Below, in pieces: positions 1-6,219 of a DNA stretch of 13,602 bases. The position numbers were made by a program, and so were the translations under genes. Source of the DNA: Omnitrophica WOR_2 bacterium RIFCSPLOWO2_12_FULL_46_30 (GTDB lineage: Bacteria > Omnitrophota > Gorgyraeia > Gygaellales > UBA12090); assembly GCA_001805845.1 (NCBI GenBank), contig MHHA01000068.1, forward strand, positions 1-13,602, in the 5' to 3' direction. Every line of letters begins with the position of its first letter. Positions within the stretch are counted from its first letter, which is position 1. The notes below the pieces were generated by a model, which had not been told where the DNA came from, ran no database searches, and saw only the letters and a list, made by a program, of their open reading frames with translations.

Positions 1-1629
1 AACGTCAGCGGAAGGCAAAGAATGCTTTCACAGCGGATTGCTCTCTATTCTTTGAGGCTGAGCAATGCCGCAGAAGGCAGCCTGCGCCAGCAATTGCGCC
101 AGGAACTTACAGATATTATTGAGCTTATGGAAAGCTCCCACGTCGGCCTGCTCAATGGTTCAGTTGAGATGAATCTTCCCGTCAAGTCCTCTCCGGAGAT
201 CCAGGCAATGTATTTTTCTTCGCCTCTTTCCTTAGATAAACAGATACGGCAATATATAGGAGAAGCCGGGAGTTTGCTTTCTGCTCCTGATAACGAACTT
301 ACCCTGGAGAATACTCATCTGGGATACATTCTTGAGGCAGCATCGGGTGAGCTTATCCGGTCATTGGATGCCGCGGTCAGGCAATATCAAAAGGAAAGCG
401 AACGAAAAATCGCAAACCTGGAAGCGCTGCAATTTTTCGTTCTGCTGAGCGCCCTTTTTGTTCTTCTCTTAACCGGCGTATTCCTTTTCCGGCCAATGGT
501 TAAACGGATTAAAGAAAAAAGCAAGGAACTCCAGATAGAGGATGCGGTGCTGCTGCGTTCAAATGAGCAGTTACAAAATGAGATTAAGGAACGTAAAGAA
601 TTAGATCGGCAATTGCGCGTAGTCAATGAATTTGATGAAACGCTCTTAAGGACTATGCCTTTCGGAATAGATATCGTGGACGAAGAAGGCAACCTGTTGT
701 ATCTGAATGAAAAAATGGAGCGCGTCTTCGGAAAGCGCGCCATAGGCAAGAAATGCTACCTCCTCTATAAAGACGACAAGCAGCAATGCCTTAATTGCCC
801 TCTTAAGAACGTGGCGCAGATGGGAGAGACCAGGCAGCTTGAGGTGGCAGGCGCGATGCAGGGGAGAATCTTTCTCATCACCCATACCGCAATGGTATAT
901 CAGGGCAAAAAAGCAATCTTAGAGATTTTTGAAGATATTACCGACTACAAAAAGGCGCAAAGCTCGCTTGCGCTTTCAGAGCGGCTTGCGGTTATCGGAA
1001 GTATGGCAGGAGTTATTGCCCATGAATTCAGGAATCAATTAGGGGTAATGAGAAATGCCGCCTATTTTTTAAAAATGAGAATAGAGACCAAGGATGAAAA
1101 GGTAATCAGGCACTTAGGGATATTGGATGAGCAGATTACCGAGACAGAAAGAATTATTGAGAATATTCTGGCTTTCTCACGGACCAAGGAGCCGCAATTG
1201 CAAAGAGTGGATGCGCGCGAGCTTTTAAAGGCAGCGCTTGATAAAGTAAAAATACCCGAAGGCATAAAAATAGAGATGCGCATTGAAAGGCTGCCGCCGC
1301 TTGAGGTTGATCCGCTTCAATTAGGCATCGTTTTCTTTAATATCATTCTCAATTCCCTCCAGGCAATGGGAAACAGCGGCACGCTGCATATTGGCGGGAC
1401 AAAGGCGGATAATTATGTTATACTTATATTTAAGGATAGCGGAGAGGGGATAAAAGAAGAGGATAAAGAAAGAATTTTTGAGCCCTTTTTTTCAACCAAG
1501 TCGCGGGGGACCGGTTTGGGGCTGGCAACAGCTAAAATTATTATAGAGAAGCACAAGGGCAGCATTAACTTAGAAAGCGAATACGGCAAGGGCACGGCAG
1601 TCATTATCAAGTTACCGATAGGCCAGTAA
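1..1629 (+). CDS. PilJ-type sensor / PAS membrane histidine kinase, 5'-truncated
   Basis: A membrane sensor kinase that would autophosphorylate on His and pass phosphate to a receiver, plausibly one of the two encoded downstream. The frame is open to base 1 and reads GRQRMLSQRI across it, the opening motif of PilJ/NarX-type periplasmic four-helix sensor domains, so the true start and first membrane helix lie upstream; the ATG at 22 is internal. Counting from that ATG: sensor helices to about 130, a membrane helix at about 138-156, a short linker coil, a PAS domain at about 197-310 with C245, C256 and C259 (C-x10-C-x2-C-P), the phosphoacceptor H-box HEFRNQ with H334, N-box N444, G1 box DSGEGI at 472, FEPFFSTK, and G2 GTGLGLA at 496. 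All kinase boxes are intact, so it should be active. The ligand is unknown. Confidence 0.9.
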   Translation, partial: NVSGRQRMLSQRIALYSLRLSNAAEGSLRQQLRQELTDIIELMESSHVGLLNGSVEMNLPVKSSPEIQAMYFSSPLSLDKQIRQYIGEAGSLLSAPDNELTLENTHLGYILEAASGELIRSLDAAVRQYQKESERKIANLEALQFFVLLSALFVLLLTGVFLFRPMVKRIKEKSKELQIEDAVLLRSNEQLQNEIKERKELDRQLRVVNEFDETLLRTMPFGIDIVDEEGNLLYLNEKMERVFGKRAIGKKCYLLYKDDKQQCLNCPLKNVAQMGETRQLEVAGAMQGRIFLITHTAMVYQGKKAILEIFEDITDYKKAQSSLALSERLAVIGSMAGVIAHEFRNQLGVMRNAAYFLKMRIETKDEKVIRHLGILDEQITETERIIENILAFSRTKEPQLQRVDARELLKAALDKVKIPEGIKIEMRIERLPPLEVDPLQLGIVFFNIILNSLQAMGNSGTLHIGGTKADNYVILIFKDSGEGIKEEDKERIFEPFFSTKSRGTGLGLATAKIIIEKHKGSINLESEYGKGTAVIIKLPIGQ

Positions 1630-1633
1630 GGCG

Positions 1634-1664
1634 ATGGTTTGGCTTTCCTTATAGCCAAAGCCAT
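1634..1664 (+). repeat. Intercistronic hairpin before the c-di-GMP regulator
   Basis: An imperfect inverted repeat: ATGG + TTTGGCT (1634-1644) faces AGCCAAA + G bulge + CCAT (1653-1664), giving 11 pairs around an 8-nt loop. The Shine-Dalgarno-like AGGAG (1665-1669) follows directly. It has no T tract, so it is unlikely to terminate. It might stabilise mRNA or tune initiation; that role is inference. Confidence 0.5.
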
Positions 1665-1682
1665 AGGAGCAGGTGCTTAAAG

Positions 1683-3302
1683 ATGGAAAAAGAAATCAAT
1701 CCTTCGACTCGTTTGAGGATTGATGGTGAGCGTAAGCGAACCATCAATATCATGATTGTGGATGATAATAGCAAAATGTTGGAGACACTGCAGGATATCC
1801 TTGGCGAAGAGGGTTACAATGTAACCATCGCTGATAGTATTGCCTTAGCCAGAGAGAATATCGAAAAAAAATTCTATCATCTGGCCCTGGTAGACCTTAA
1901 TCTTGTTAACGGTTCGGGGTTGGATTTATTAAGCGGTATCAGAAAGAAAAATAGCGAGACCATGGTAATCATCTTTACCGCTTACGCTTCATTAGAGACT
2001 GCCATCCTGAGCTTGCGGGAAGGCGTATTCAGTTATCTTCAGAAGCCGCTGAATATGGAGGAATTAAAGATAACCATAAAAAAAGCGCTCAAAACCCAGG
2101 AGCTTTCCTTAGAAAACAAGAATTTAATCGCCAGGCTAAAGGAGCTAAGCTTAAAGGATTCTCTCACCGGATTGCACAACTACCGCTATCTTATGGAACG
2201 GATTGCTTCCGAATTCATGAGAGCAAAAAGGTACATTCTGCCCTTGTCTCTGATAATGCTCGATATTGACTATTTTAAATCAATCAATGAAGTATACGGC
2301 CATCACTACGGCGATTCTATTTTGAAGGAGTTTTCCGGATATCTCAAGAATTGCGCGCGCACTAACGATATCGTGGTCCGCTACGGGGGCGAGGAATTCG
2401 TAATCCTGATGCCTGATACCGCCAAAGAAGGAGCCGTTAATTTTGGAAAGCGCCTTTTGGAAAAATGCAAAGAACACATATTTGACCGCGGGGATAAGAG
2501 AATCAAGCTTAAAATAAGTATCGGCGTAGCTAATTTTCCCGAAGACGGCGGCAATAATACTACTGAACTTTTAGATGCGGCAGATAAGGCGTTACGCGAA
2601 GCAAAGGAAAGAGGAGGAAACCAGCTCTTTCCATACCAGAGCATCTCCACCAAAGAGATCAAGGATATTATCAGGGATGGGGGGAGGCTCAATATTGATA
2701 AATTGAAAGAAAGACTCCATAGAATGAAGAATAGGACCAACCAGATCCTCGTAGAGTCAATTTATGCCTTTGCCAAAGCGGTTGAGGCCAGGGATCATTA
2801 CACCGGCAGGCATTCTGAAAGTATGGTTTCCATCGTTACTGAAATCGGCAAGAAACTGCGCCTTTCTTCTCATGAAATAGAAAATCTCCAGCATGCGGCT
2901 ATGCTGCATGACTTAGGCAAAATCGGCATTCCCGATAAGATACTCCATAAGAGGAAAAGCTTGAGTCCGGTAGAATACGAGAAAATAAAAAGGCACCCGC
3001 AGATAGGGGCAGAGATTATCCGGGATATTCATATTCTTAAAGAGGTGCTTCCGATGATTCTCCATCATCACGAAAGGTATGACGGCCTGGGATATTCTGC
3101 CGGGGCCAAGGGCAAGGATATACCCCTGGGAGCAAGGATCGTGGCTATCGCCGATGTCTATCAGGCCTTGATTTCTGACCGGCCCTATCGAAAGGCATAC
3201 AGCAAAGAAGAGGCATTGAAGATTATCCGGGAAGGCTCAGGAACCCAGTTTGACCCGGCAATCGTAGATGTCTTTCTGCAGATAATCCAGGGCAAAAAAT
3301 AA
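1683..3302 (+). CDS. REC-GGDEF-HD-GYP response regulator (bifunctional c-di-GMP enzyme)
   Basis: A response regulator with both c-di-GMP synthesis and degradation modules. The receiver spans about 22-140, with acidic D27/D28, phosphoacceptor D71, T99 and K121. The GGDEF domain spans about 155-315: DSLTGLHN, LDIDYFK and GGEEF at 235-239, with an inhibitory I-site RTND at 226-229 exactly five residues upstream, so the cyclase looks active and product-inhibited. The HD-GYP domain spans about 350-535: YTGRH, H409-D410, K413, H438, HHH at 461-463, D491. The name motif reads GYS (470-472), not GYP. It lies 53 nt after the kinase, its likely phosphodonor. The start has AGGAG 13 nt upstream, rather far. 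Residues 5-22 are encoded by a palindromic repeat, so initiation at ATG 1752 (M24) is a real alternative. Confidence 0.92.
   Translation: MEKEINPSTRLRIDGERKRTINIMIVDDNSKMLETLQDILGEEGYNVTIADSIALARENIEKKFYHLALVDLNLVNGSGLDLLSGIRKKNSETMVIIFTAYASLETAILSLREGVFSYLQKPLNMEELKITIKKALKTQELSLENKNLIARLKELSLKDSLTGLHNYRYLMERIASEFMRAKRYILPLSLIMLDIDYFKSINEVYGHHYGDSILKEFSGYLKNCARTNDIVVRYGGEEFVILMPDTAKEGAVNFGKRLLEKCKEHIFDRGDKRIKLKISIGVANFPEDGGNNTTELLDAADKALREAKERGGNQLFPYQSISTKEIKDIIRDGGRLNIDKLKERLHRMKNRTNQILVESIYAFAKAVEARDHYTGRHSESMVSIVTEIGKKLRLSSHEIENLQHAAMLHDLGKIGIPDKILHKRKSLSPVEYEKIKRHPQIGAEIIRDIHILKEVLPMILHHHERYDGLGYSAGAKGKDIPLGARIVAIADVYQALISDRPYRKAYSKEEALKIIREGSGTQFDPAIVDVFLQIIQGKK
1695..1748 (+). repeat. 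Alternating palindromic repeat inside the regulator N-terminus
   Basis: Two overlapping inverted repeats. ATCAATCCT (1695-1703) pairs with AGGATTGAT (1716-1724); ATTGATGGT (1719-1727) pairs with ACCATCAAT (1740-1748). Both have 9-nt arms and 12-nt loops, and they share the middle ATTGAT, so they exclude each other. The hexamer ATCAAT/ATTGAT recurs every 24 nt, an eight-codon period. It lies immediately before the receiver domain. Confidence 0.75.
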
Positions 3303-3322
3303 ATGGTCGCTGTCCCTATTTA
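3301..3322 (+). repeat. Possible dispersed short repeat between two regulator genes
   Basis: The stretch begins AAATGGTCGCTG, overlaps the stop codon of the preceding gene and ends TCCCTATTT, giving AAAT/ATTT flanks. It resembles, from memory, a short element dispersed in some environmental bacterial genomes. Only one copy is in this window, so the repeat status cannot be shown here. Confidence 0.25.
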
Positions 3323-3334
3323 AAAACTAACAAT

Positions 3335-3691
3335 ATGGCGAAGAAAAAAGTTATCGTTATTGCCGATGATAACGTCAGCATCCGCTCAACCTTAAAGGAT
3401 ATATTGACCGACAGCGGATACGTTATAGACACGGTTAAGGACGGCTACGAGCTGGTGGCTTATTTAAAAAAGAGCCAGCCGCAGTTAGTTATCCTTGATT
3501 TAATGATGCCCGAGAAAGACGGCATCGAGGTATTTGACTGCCTTAAATGTTTGCAGCCAGAGACAAAGGTTATCATTTATACCGCCTTTCAAAAGTACAT
3601 GGACTCTCTTTATGCCCGCCGCGCCGACAGGTTCGTTCTTAAGAACTCACCCGTCCAGAAACTCCTCGAAGCGATTAAGGACTTAATTTAG
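3335..3691 (+). CDS. Stand-alone receiver (single-domain response regulator)
   Basis: At 118 aa this is one receiver domain with no output domain, CheY/Spo0F-like in layout. Acidic pocket D11/D12, phosphoacceptor D55 in LVILDLMMPEKDG, T83 and K103 are present, so it should accept phosphate; the usual Lys-Pro after the last strand is Lys-Asn (VLKNS). It starts 32 nt after the REC-GGDEF-HD-GYP stop and is probably cotranscribed, so it may be a second target, phosphate sink or relay of the same kinase. No clear Shine-Dalgarno precedes the ATG (the leader is A/T-rich), so expression may be weak or coupled. The partner is inferred from position only. Confidence 0.85.
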   Translation: MAKKKVIVIADDNVSIRSTLKDILTDSGYVIDTVKDGYELVAYLKKSQPQLVILDLMMPEKDGIEVFDCLKCLQPETKVIIYTAFQKYMDSLYARRADRFVLKNSPVQKLLEAIKDLI

Positions 3692-3695
3692 TTTC

Positions 3696-3762
3696 TTTTG
3701 CTTGCCGCGTTAGAAATTAATGATATAATAAGTAAGAAAAATTTCTAACGGGGCTGGCAAAA
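3696..3762 (+). repeat. Long palindromic repeat, copy A
   Basis: Arms 3696-3718 and 3740-3762 are reverse complements at 20 of 23 positions, around a 21-nt A/T-rich loop. The core CGTTAGAAATT/AATTTCTAACG is perfect over 11 bp. It begins 5 nt after the preceding stop codon. T runs lie on the 5' side and A runs on the 3' side, so it is not a standard intrinsic terminator on either strand. A related copy is at 11814-11881. Confidence 0.8.
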
Positions 3763-3781
3763 AACTTAAAAAAGCTATAAT
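3754..3781 (+). promoter_or_regulatory. Possible promoter for the yggS operon
   Basis: CTGGCA (3754-3759, 4 of 6 matches to TTGACA) lies 16 nt before a perfect TATAAT (3776-3781). The -35-like box falls in the right arm of palindrome copy A. A second -10-like TAAAAT sits at 3786-3791. The position, after an unrelated operon and before a housekeeping operon, is right for a promoter. Confidence 0.4.
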
Positions 3782-3806
3782 TCGGTAAAATAGCACTGCC
3801 GTAATC

Positions 3807-3827
3807 CCTGCCTGCTTCAGGCAGGAG
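3807..3827 (+). promoter_or_regulatory. Hairpin overlapping the yggS ribosome-binding site
   Basis: CCTGCCTG (3807-3814) and CAGGCAGG (3818-3825) form a perfect 8-bp GC-rich stem with loop CTT. The Shine-Dalgarno AGGAG (3823-3827), 6 nt before the yggS ATG, overlaps the 3' arm by three bases. Folding would partly hide it, allowing control of translation. The arms match the kind of small CCTGCC/GGCAGG palindromes seen elsewhere in the window, so it may instead be only an inserted repeat. Confidence 0.55.
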
Positions 3828-3833
3828 CGATAA

Positions 3834-4529
3834 ATGATTAAGCAAAACTTGTCTGGTATCAAAACAAGGATTGTATCTGCTTGCGTTAAAACAGGAAGAA
3901 ATCCGCAGGAAATTACGCTTGTCGCAGTAAGTAAAGGCAGGTCAGTAGACAGCTTGAGAGAAGTAGTTGAAGCGGGGATCAGCAATATCGGCGAAAATAA
4001 GGTCCAGGAAGCTCTGCATAAATATAACATGCTTTCCGGGGTAATAAAGGACGGGCTAAAGTGGCATATGGTTGGCCACCTGCAGACGAATAAGGCAAAA
4101 GAGGCGGTAAAACTTTTTGATTTGATTCAATCGGTAGACAGCCTGCGCCTGGCAGCGGAAATTAACAGACAATCCGAGAAGGTCAAGAAGATTCAGGATA
4201 TATTAGTTGAAGTAAACATTTCCGCTGACGCCTCCAGATTTGGCGTAAAACCCGAACAGGCAGAAGAAGTTATAAAAGAAATGTCAGAATTTAAAAATTT
4301 GAATATAAAGGGGCTGATGGGCATTAGTCCAGTTGTAGACGACCCGGAGAAAACCCGGCCGTATTTTAGAATGTTAAAAGATTTACAGGCCAAAATTTGC
4401 GGGTTACGGGTTGCGGGTTGCGGGTTGCGGGTTTTATCAATGGGCATGTCTAGCGATTTTGAGATAGCCATAGAAGAGGGCTCTAATATGCTTAGGCTGG
4501 GTAGAATAGTTTTTGAGGGCCTAAATTAA
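3834..4529 (+). CDS. yggS: YggS/PLPBP-family pyridoxal-phosphate homeostasis protein
   Basis: A single-domain alanine-racemase-like barrel that binds PLP without known catalysis and buffers vitamin B6 in the cytoplasm. PLP-binding K34 lies in VAVSKGRS; other family blocks are NIGENKVQEA, WHMVGHLQTNKAK, VEVNISADASRFGV, GLMGISP and LSMGMSSDFE. Its 231 aa fit the family. The start has AGGAG at a 6-nt spacing. The stop overlaps the proC start by one base; yggS next to proC is a widely conserved pairing. Oddly, residues 189-201, just before LSMGMSSD, are encoded by a tandem heptanucleotide repeat and form an extra Gly-Leu-Arg-Val loop absent from ordinary family members. The fold should tolerate it, since it falls between a helix and a strand. 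Confidence 0.95.
   Translation: MIKQNLSGIKTRIVSACVKTGRNPQEITLVAVSKGRSVDSLREVVEAGISNIGENKVQEALHKYNMLSGVIKDGLKWHMVGHLQTNKAKEAVKLFDLIQSVDSLRLAAEINRQSEKVKKIQDILVEVNISADASRFGVKPEQAEEVIKEMSEFKNLNIKGLMGISPVVDDPEKTRPYFRMLKDLQAKICGLRVAGCGLRVLSMGMSSDFEIAIEEGSNMLRLGRIVFEGLN
4400..4434 (+). repeat. Heptanucleotide tandem repeat CGGGTTG x5 with G-quadruplex motif
   Basis: Five units follow in tandem: CGGGTTA, three CGGGTTG, and CGGGTTT. They place five GGG runs (4401, 4408, 4415, 4422, 4429) exactly four bases apart on the coding strand, matching the G3-N1-7 quadruplex pattern. Three heptamers equal seven codons, so the protein gains a seven-residue period (GLRVAGC-GLRV) while staying in frame. Confidence 0.9.
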
Positions 4530-5356
4530 TGGACAGGGTGGGGATAATTGGCTTTGGCAATATGGGCTCTGCCATTGCAGGGCGCATCAAGAGAGAGTAT
4601 CGAGTAGCGGTATTTGATAAGGATAAAAATATAATTGGTAATTTAACAGGGATAGAGGCGGCAGATAATTTGCCGAATTTACTAAAAGAGGCCAAGACAA
4701 TAATATTAGCGGTCAAGCCGCAGGATTTGGATAATATTTTAGAAGGAATCAGGGATTGCGCCGTTACCCCGCTGATTATTTCTATCGCCGCAGGGATAAC
4801 CACCGGATACATTGAGAAGGCGCTGGGTAAGGCCAGGGTTATAAGGGTAATGCCAAATATGGGAGCCAGAATAGGCAGGTCTGTAACTTGTTTATGCGGC
4901 GGCTCTTTTGCTGCCGAGAGAGATATTCTCTATGCGATAGAGTTATTCAATCATTTAGGTATAACCAGAAAAATAGAAGAAAATATGATGAACGCGGTAA
5001 CCGCAATTTCAGGGAGCGGGCCGGCATATTATTTTGCTCTCATTGAGTCTAACCCTAAAGAATACCGGGAGAATTCCGGCAAGGTATTAAAGGATTTTAT
5101 CGCTTCCCTTGCTCAAGCCGCAGAGGGTATTGGTTTTGGCCGTAAAGAAGCAAAGGCCTTAGCGGTGCTTACCGCTAATTGTGCCCAGGAGCTGCTGGTT
5201 CAGACGAAGTCTTCTCCTTCAGAGTTGATAAAACAAATAACCTCAAAGGGCGGCACTACAGAAGCGGCTTTAGAGGTTTTAGGCCGGGGGGGTTCTCTGG
5301 AAGAAGCGGTCAAAGCCGCCTTGGCGCGCGCAGAAACATTAGCAAAAAAGGAGTAA
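4529..5356 (+). CDS. proC: Pyrroline-5-carboxylate reductase
   Basis: Catalyses NAD(P)H-dependent reduction of pyrroline-5-carboxylate to proline, the last step of proline synthesis, in the cytoplasm. The N-terminal Rossmann fold shows GIIGFGNMGSA (G8-x-G10-x2-G13), then AVKPQDL, IISIAAGIT and RVMPNMGARIG. The C-terminal dimerisation and active-site domain shows AISGSGPAYYFALIE (about 159-173) and SKGGTTEAAL at 239-248, the variant of the usual SPGGTT signature. Length is 275 aa, normal. A GAGGG lies 9 nt before the ATG inside the yggS end; the start overlaps the yggS stop as TAATG, suggesting coupling. A short insertion (NPKEYRENSGK, about 175-185) lies after the SGSGPAY block. Confidence 0.96.
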   Translation: MDRVGIIGFGNMGSAIAGRIKREYRVAVFDKDKNIIGNLTGIEAADNLPNLLKEAKTIILAVKPQDLDNILEGIRDCAVTPLIISIAAGITTGYIEKALGKARVIRVMPNMGARIGRSVTCLCGGSFAAERDILYAIELFNHLGITRKIEENMMNAVTAISGSGPAYYFALIESNPKEYRENSGKVLKDFIASLAQAAEGIGFGRKEAKALAVLTANCAQELLVQTKSSPSELIKQITSKGGTTEAALEVLGRGGSLEEAVKAALARAETLAKKE

Positions 5357-5360
5357 AGCG

Positions 5361-6218
5361 ATGGCAAAGATTGGCATTATCGGCGGAAGCGGTTTATATG
5401 ATATAGAAGGCATAAAGAATGTCAGGCGCATAATTGTTGAGACTCCTTTTGGCAGGCCGTCAGATAAATATATCACCGGAGAATTGGGCGGCAGGCAGGT
5501 AGTGTTCTTACCGCGCCATGGCGTAGGCCATCGCATAAGCCCGTCTGAGATTAATTATCGGGCCAATATCTATGGAATGAAGAAATTAGGGGCAGAAAGA
5601 ATCATCTCTCTATCTGCCTGCGGCTCATTAAAGGAAGGCTTGAGGCCGTTAGATTTTGTGATTCCTGACCAATTTGTGGACCGCACAAACCAGGCGCGCA
5701 AAATGACTTTTTTTGAAAAAGGGATTGTGGCGCATATCAGCTTTGCGCGGCCCGTATGCGCTGAATTAGCAAAGAGCGTTTATGAGGCGGCAAAAAAATC
5801 AGACGTTACAGCGCATCTGGGAGGAACCTATATTAATATGGAAGGGCCGGCATTTTCAACCCGGGCAGAATCCGAGCTTTACCGTAAGTGGGGAATGGAT
5901 ATTATCGGTATGACCAATATGGCTGAGGCAAAATTAGCCCGGGAAGCAGAGCTCTGTTATTCTACCTTAGCCGCAGTTACCGATTATGACTGCTGGTATG
6001 AATCCGAAGAGGCGGTTACGGTTGAGATGGTCATTGCCAATTTAAATAAGAATATCCAGAATGCCAAAAATATCTTAAAAAATCTAATCCCCTCTTTATC
6101 GGATAAACGCGGTTGCGCCTGCTGCTATGCGCTTAAAGACGCAGTCATCACCGACAAAAAGCGCATTCCCAAGAAAGTCAAAGAGGGCTTGAAGATAATT
6201 ATCGGAAAATATCTTTAG
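5361..6218 (+). CDS. mtnP: S-methyl-5'-thioadenosine phosphorylase
   Basis: Splits methylthioadenosine with phosphate into adenine and methylthioribose-1-phosphate, recycling the by-product of polyamine and related SAM-using pathways. Visible blocks: GIIGGSGLYD (6-14), PRHGVGH with phosphate-binding R52/H53, NYRAN (65-69), MEGPAFSTRAES (160-171), GMTNMAEAKLARE and TDYDCW (207-212), whose Asp is typical of 6-aminopurine-specific members rather than guanosine/inosine enzymes. A Cys-rich GCACCYAL block near 251-258 recalls the C-terminus of thermophile and archaeal members. Length 285 aa is normal. AAGGAG lies 7 nt before the ATG and overlaps the proC end; the gap to proC is 4 nt and to ileS 1 nt. 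No other methionine-salvage gene is in the window. Confidence 0.93.
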   Translation: MAKIGIIGGSGLYDIEGIKNVRRIIVETPFGRPSDKYITGELGGRQVVFLPRHGVGHRISPSEINYRANIYGMKKLGAERIISLSACGSLKEGLRPLDFVIPDQFVDRTNQARKMTFFEKGIVAHISFARPVCAELAKSVYEAAKKSDVTAHLGGTYINMEGPAFSTRAESELYRKWGMDIIGMTNMAEAKLAREAELCYSTLAAVTDYDCWYESEEAVTVEMVIANLNKNIQNAKNILKNLIPSLSDKRGCACCYALKDAVITDKKRIPKKVKEGLKIIIGKYL

Positions 6219-6219
6219 A

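Noticed and set aside
22..24. ATG 22 as the true start of the histidine kinase
   Set aside because: The frame is open to base 1 and the PilJ-type GRQRMLSQ motif straddles this Met, so the gene begins upstream.
3696..3762. Palindrome copy A as a plain intrinsic terminator
   Set aside because: No T tract follows the stem on either strand; instead A-runs follow, and a related copy exists elsewhere.
4400..4434. Tandem repeats in yggS and ileS as CRISPR-like arrays
   Set aside because: Units are 7 nt with no spacers, in frame inside housekeeping genes.
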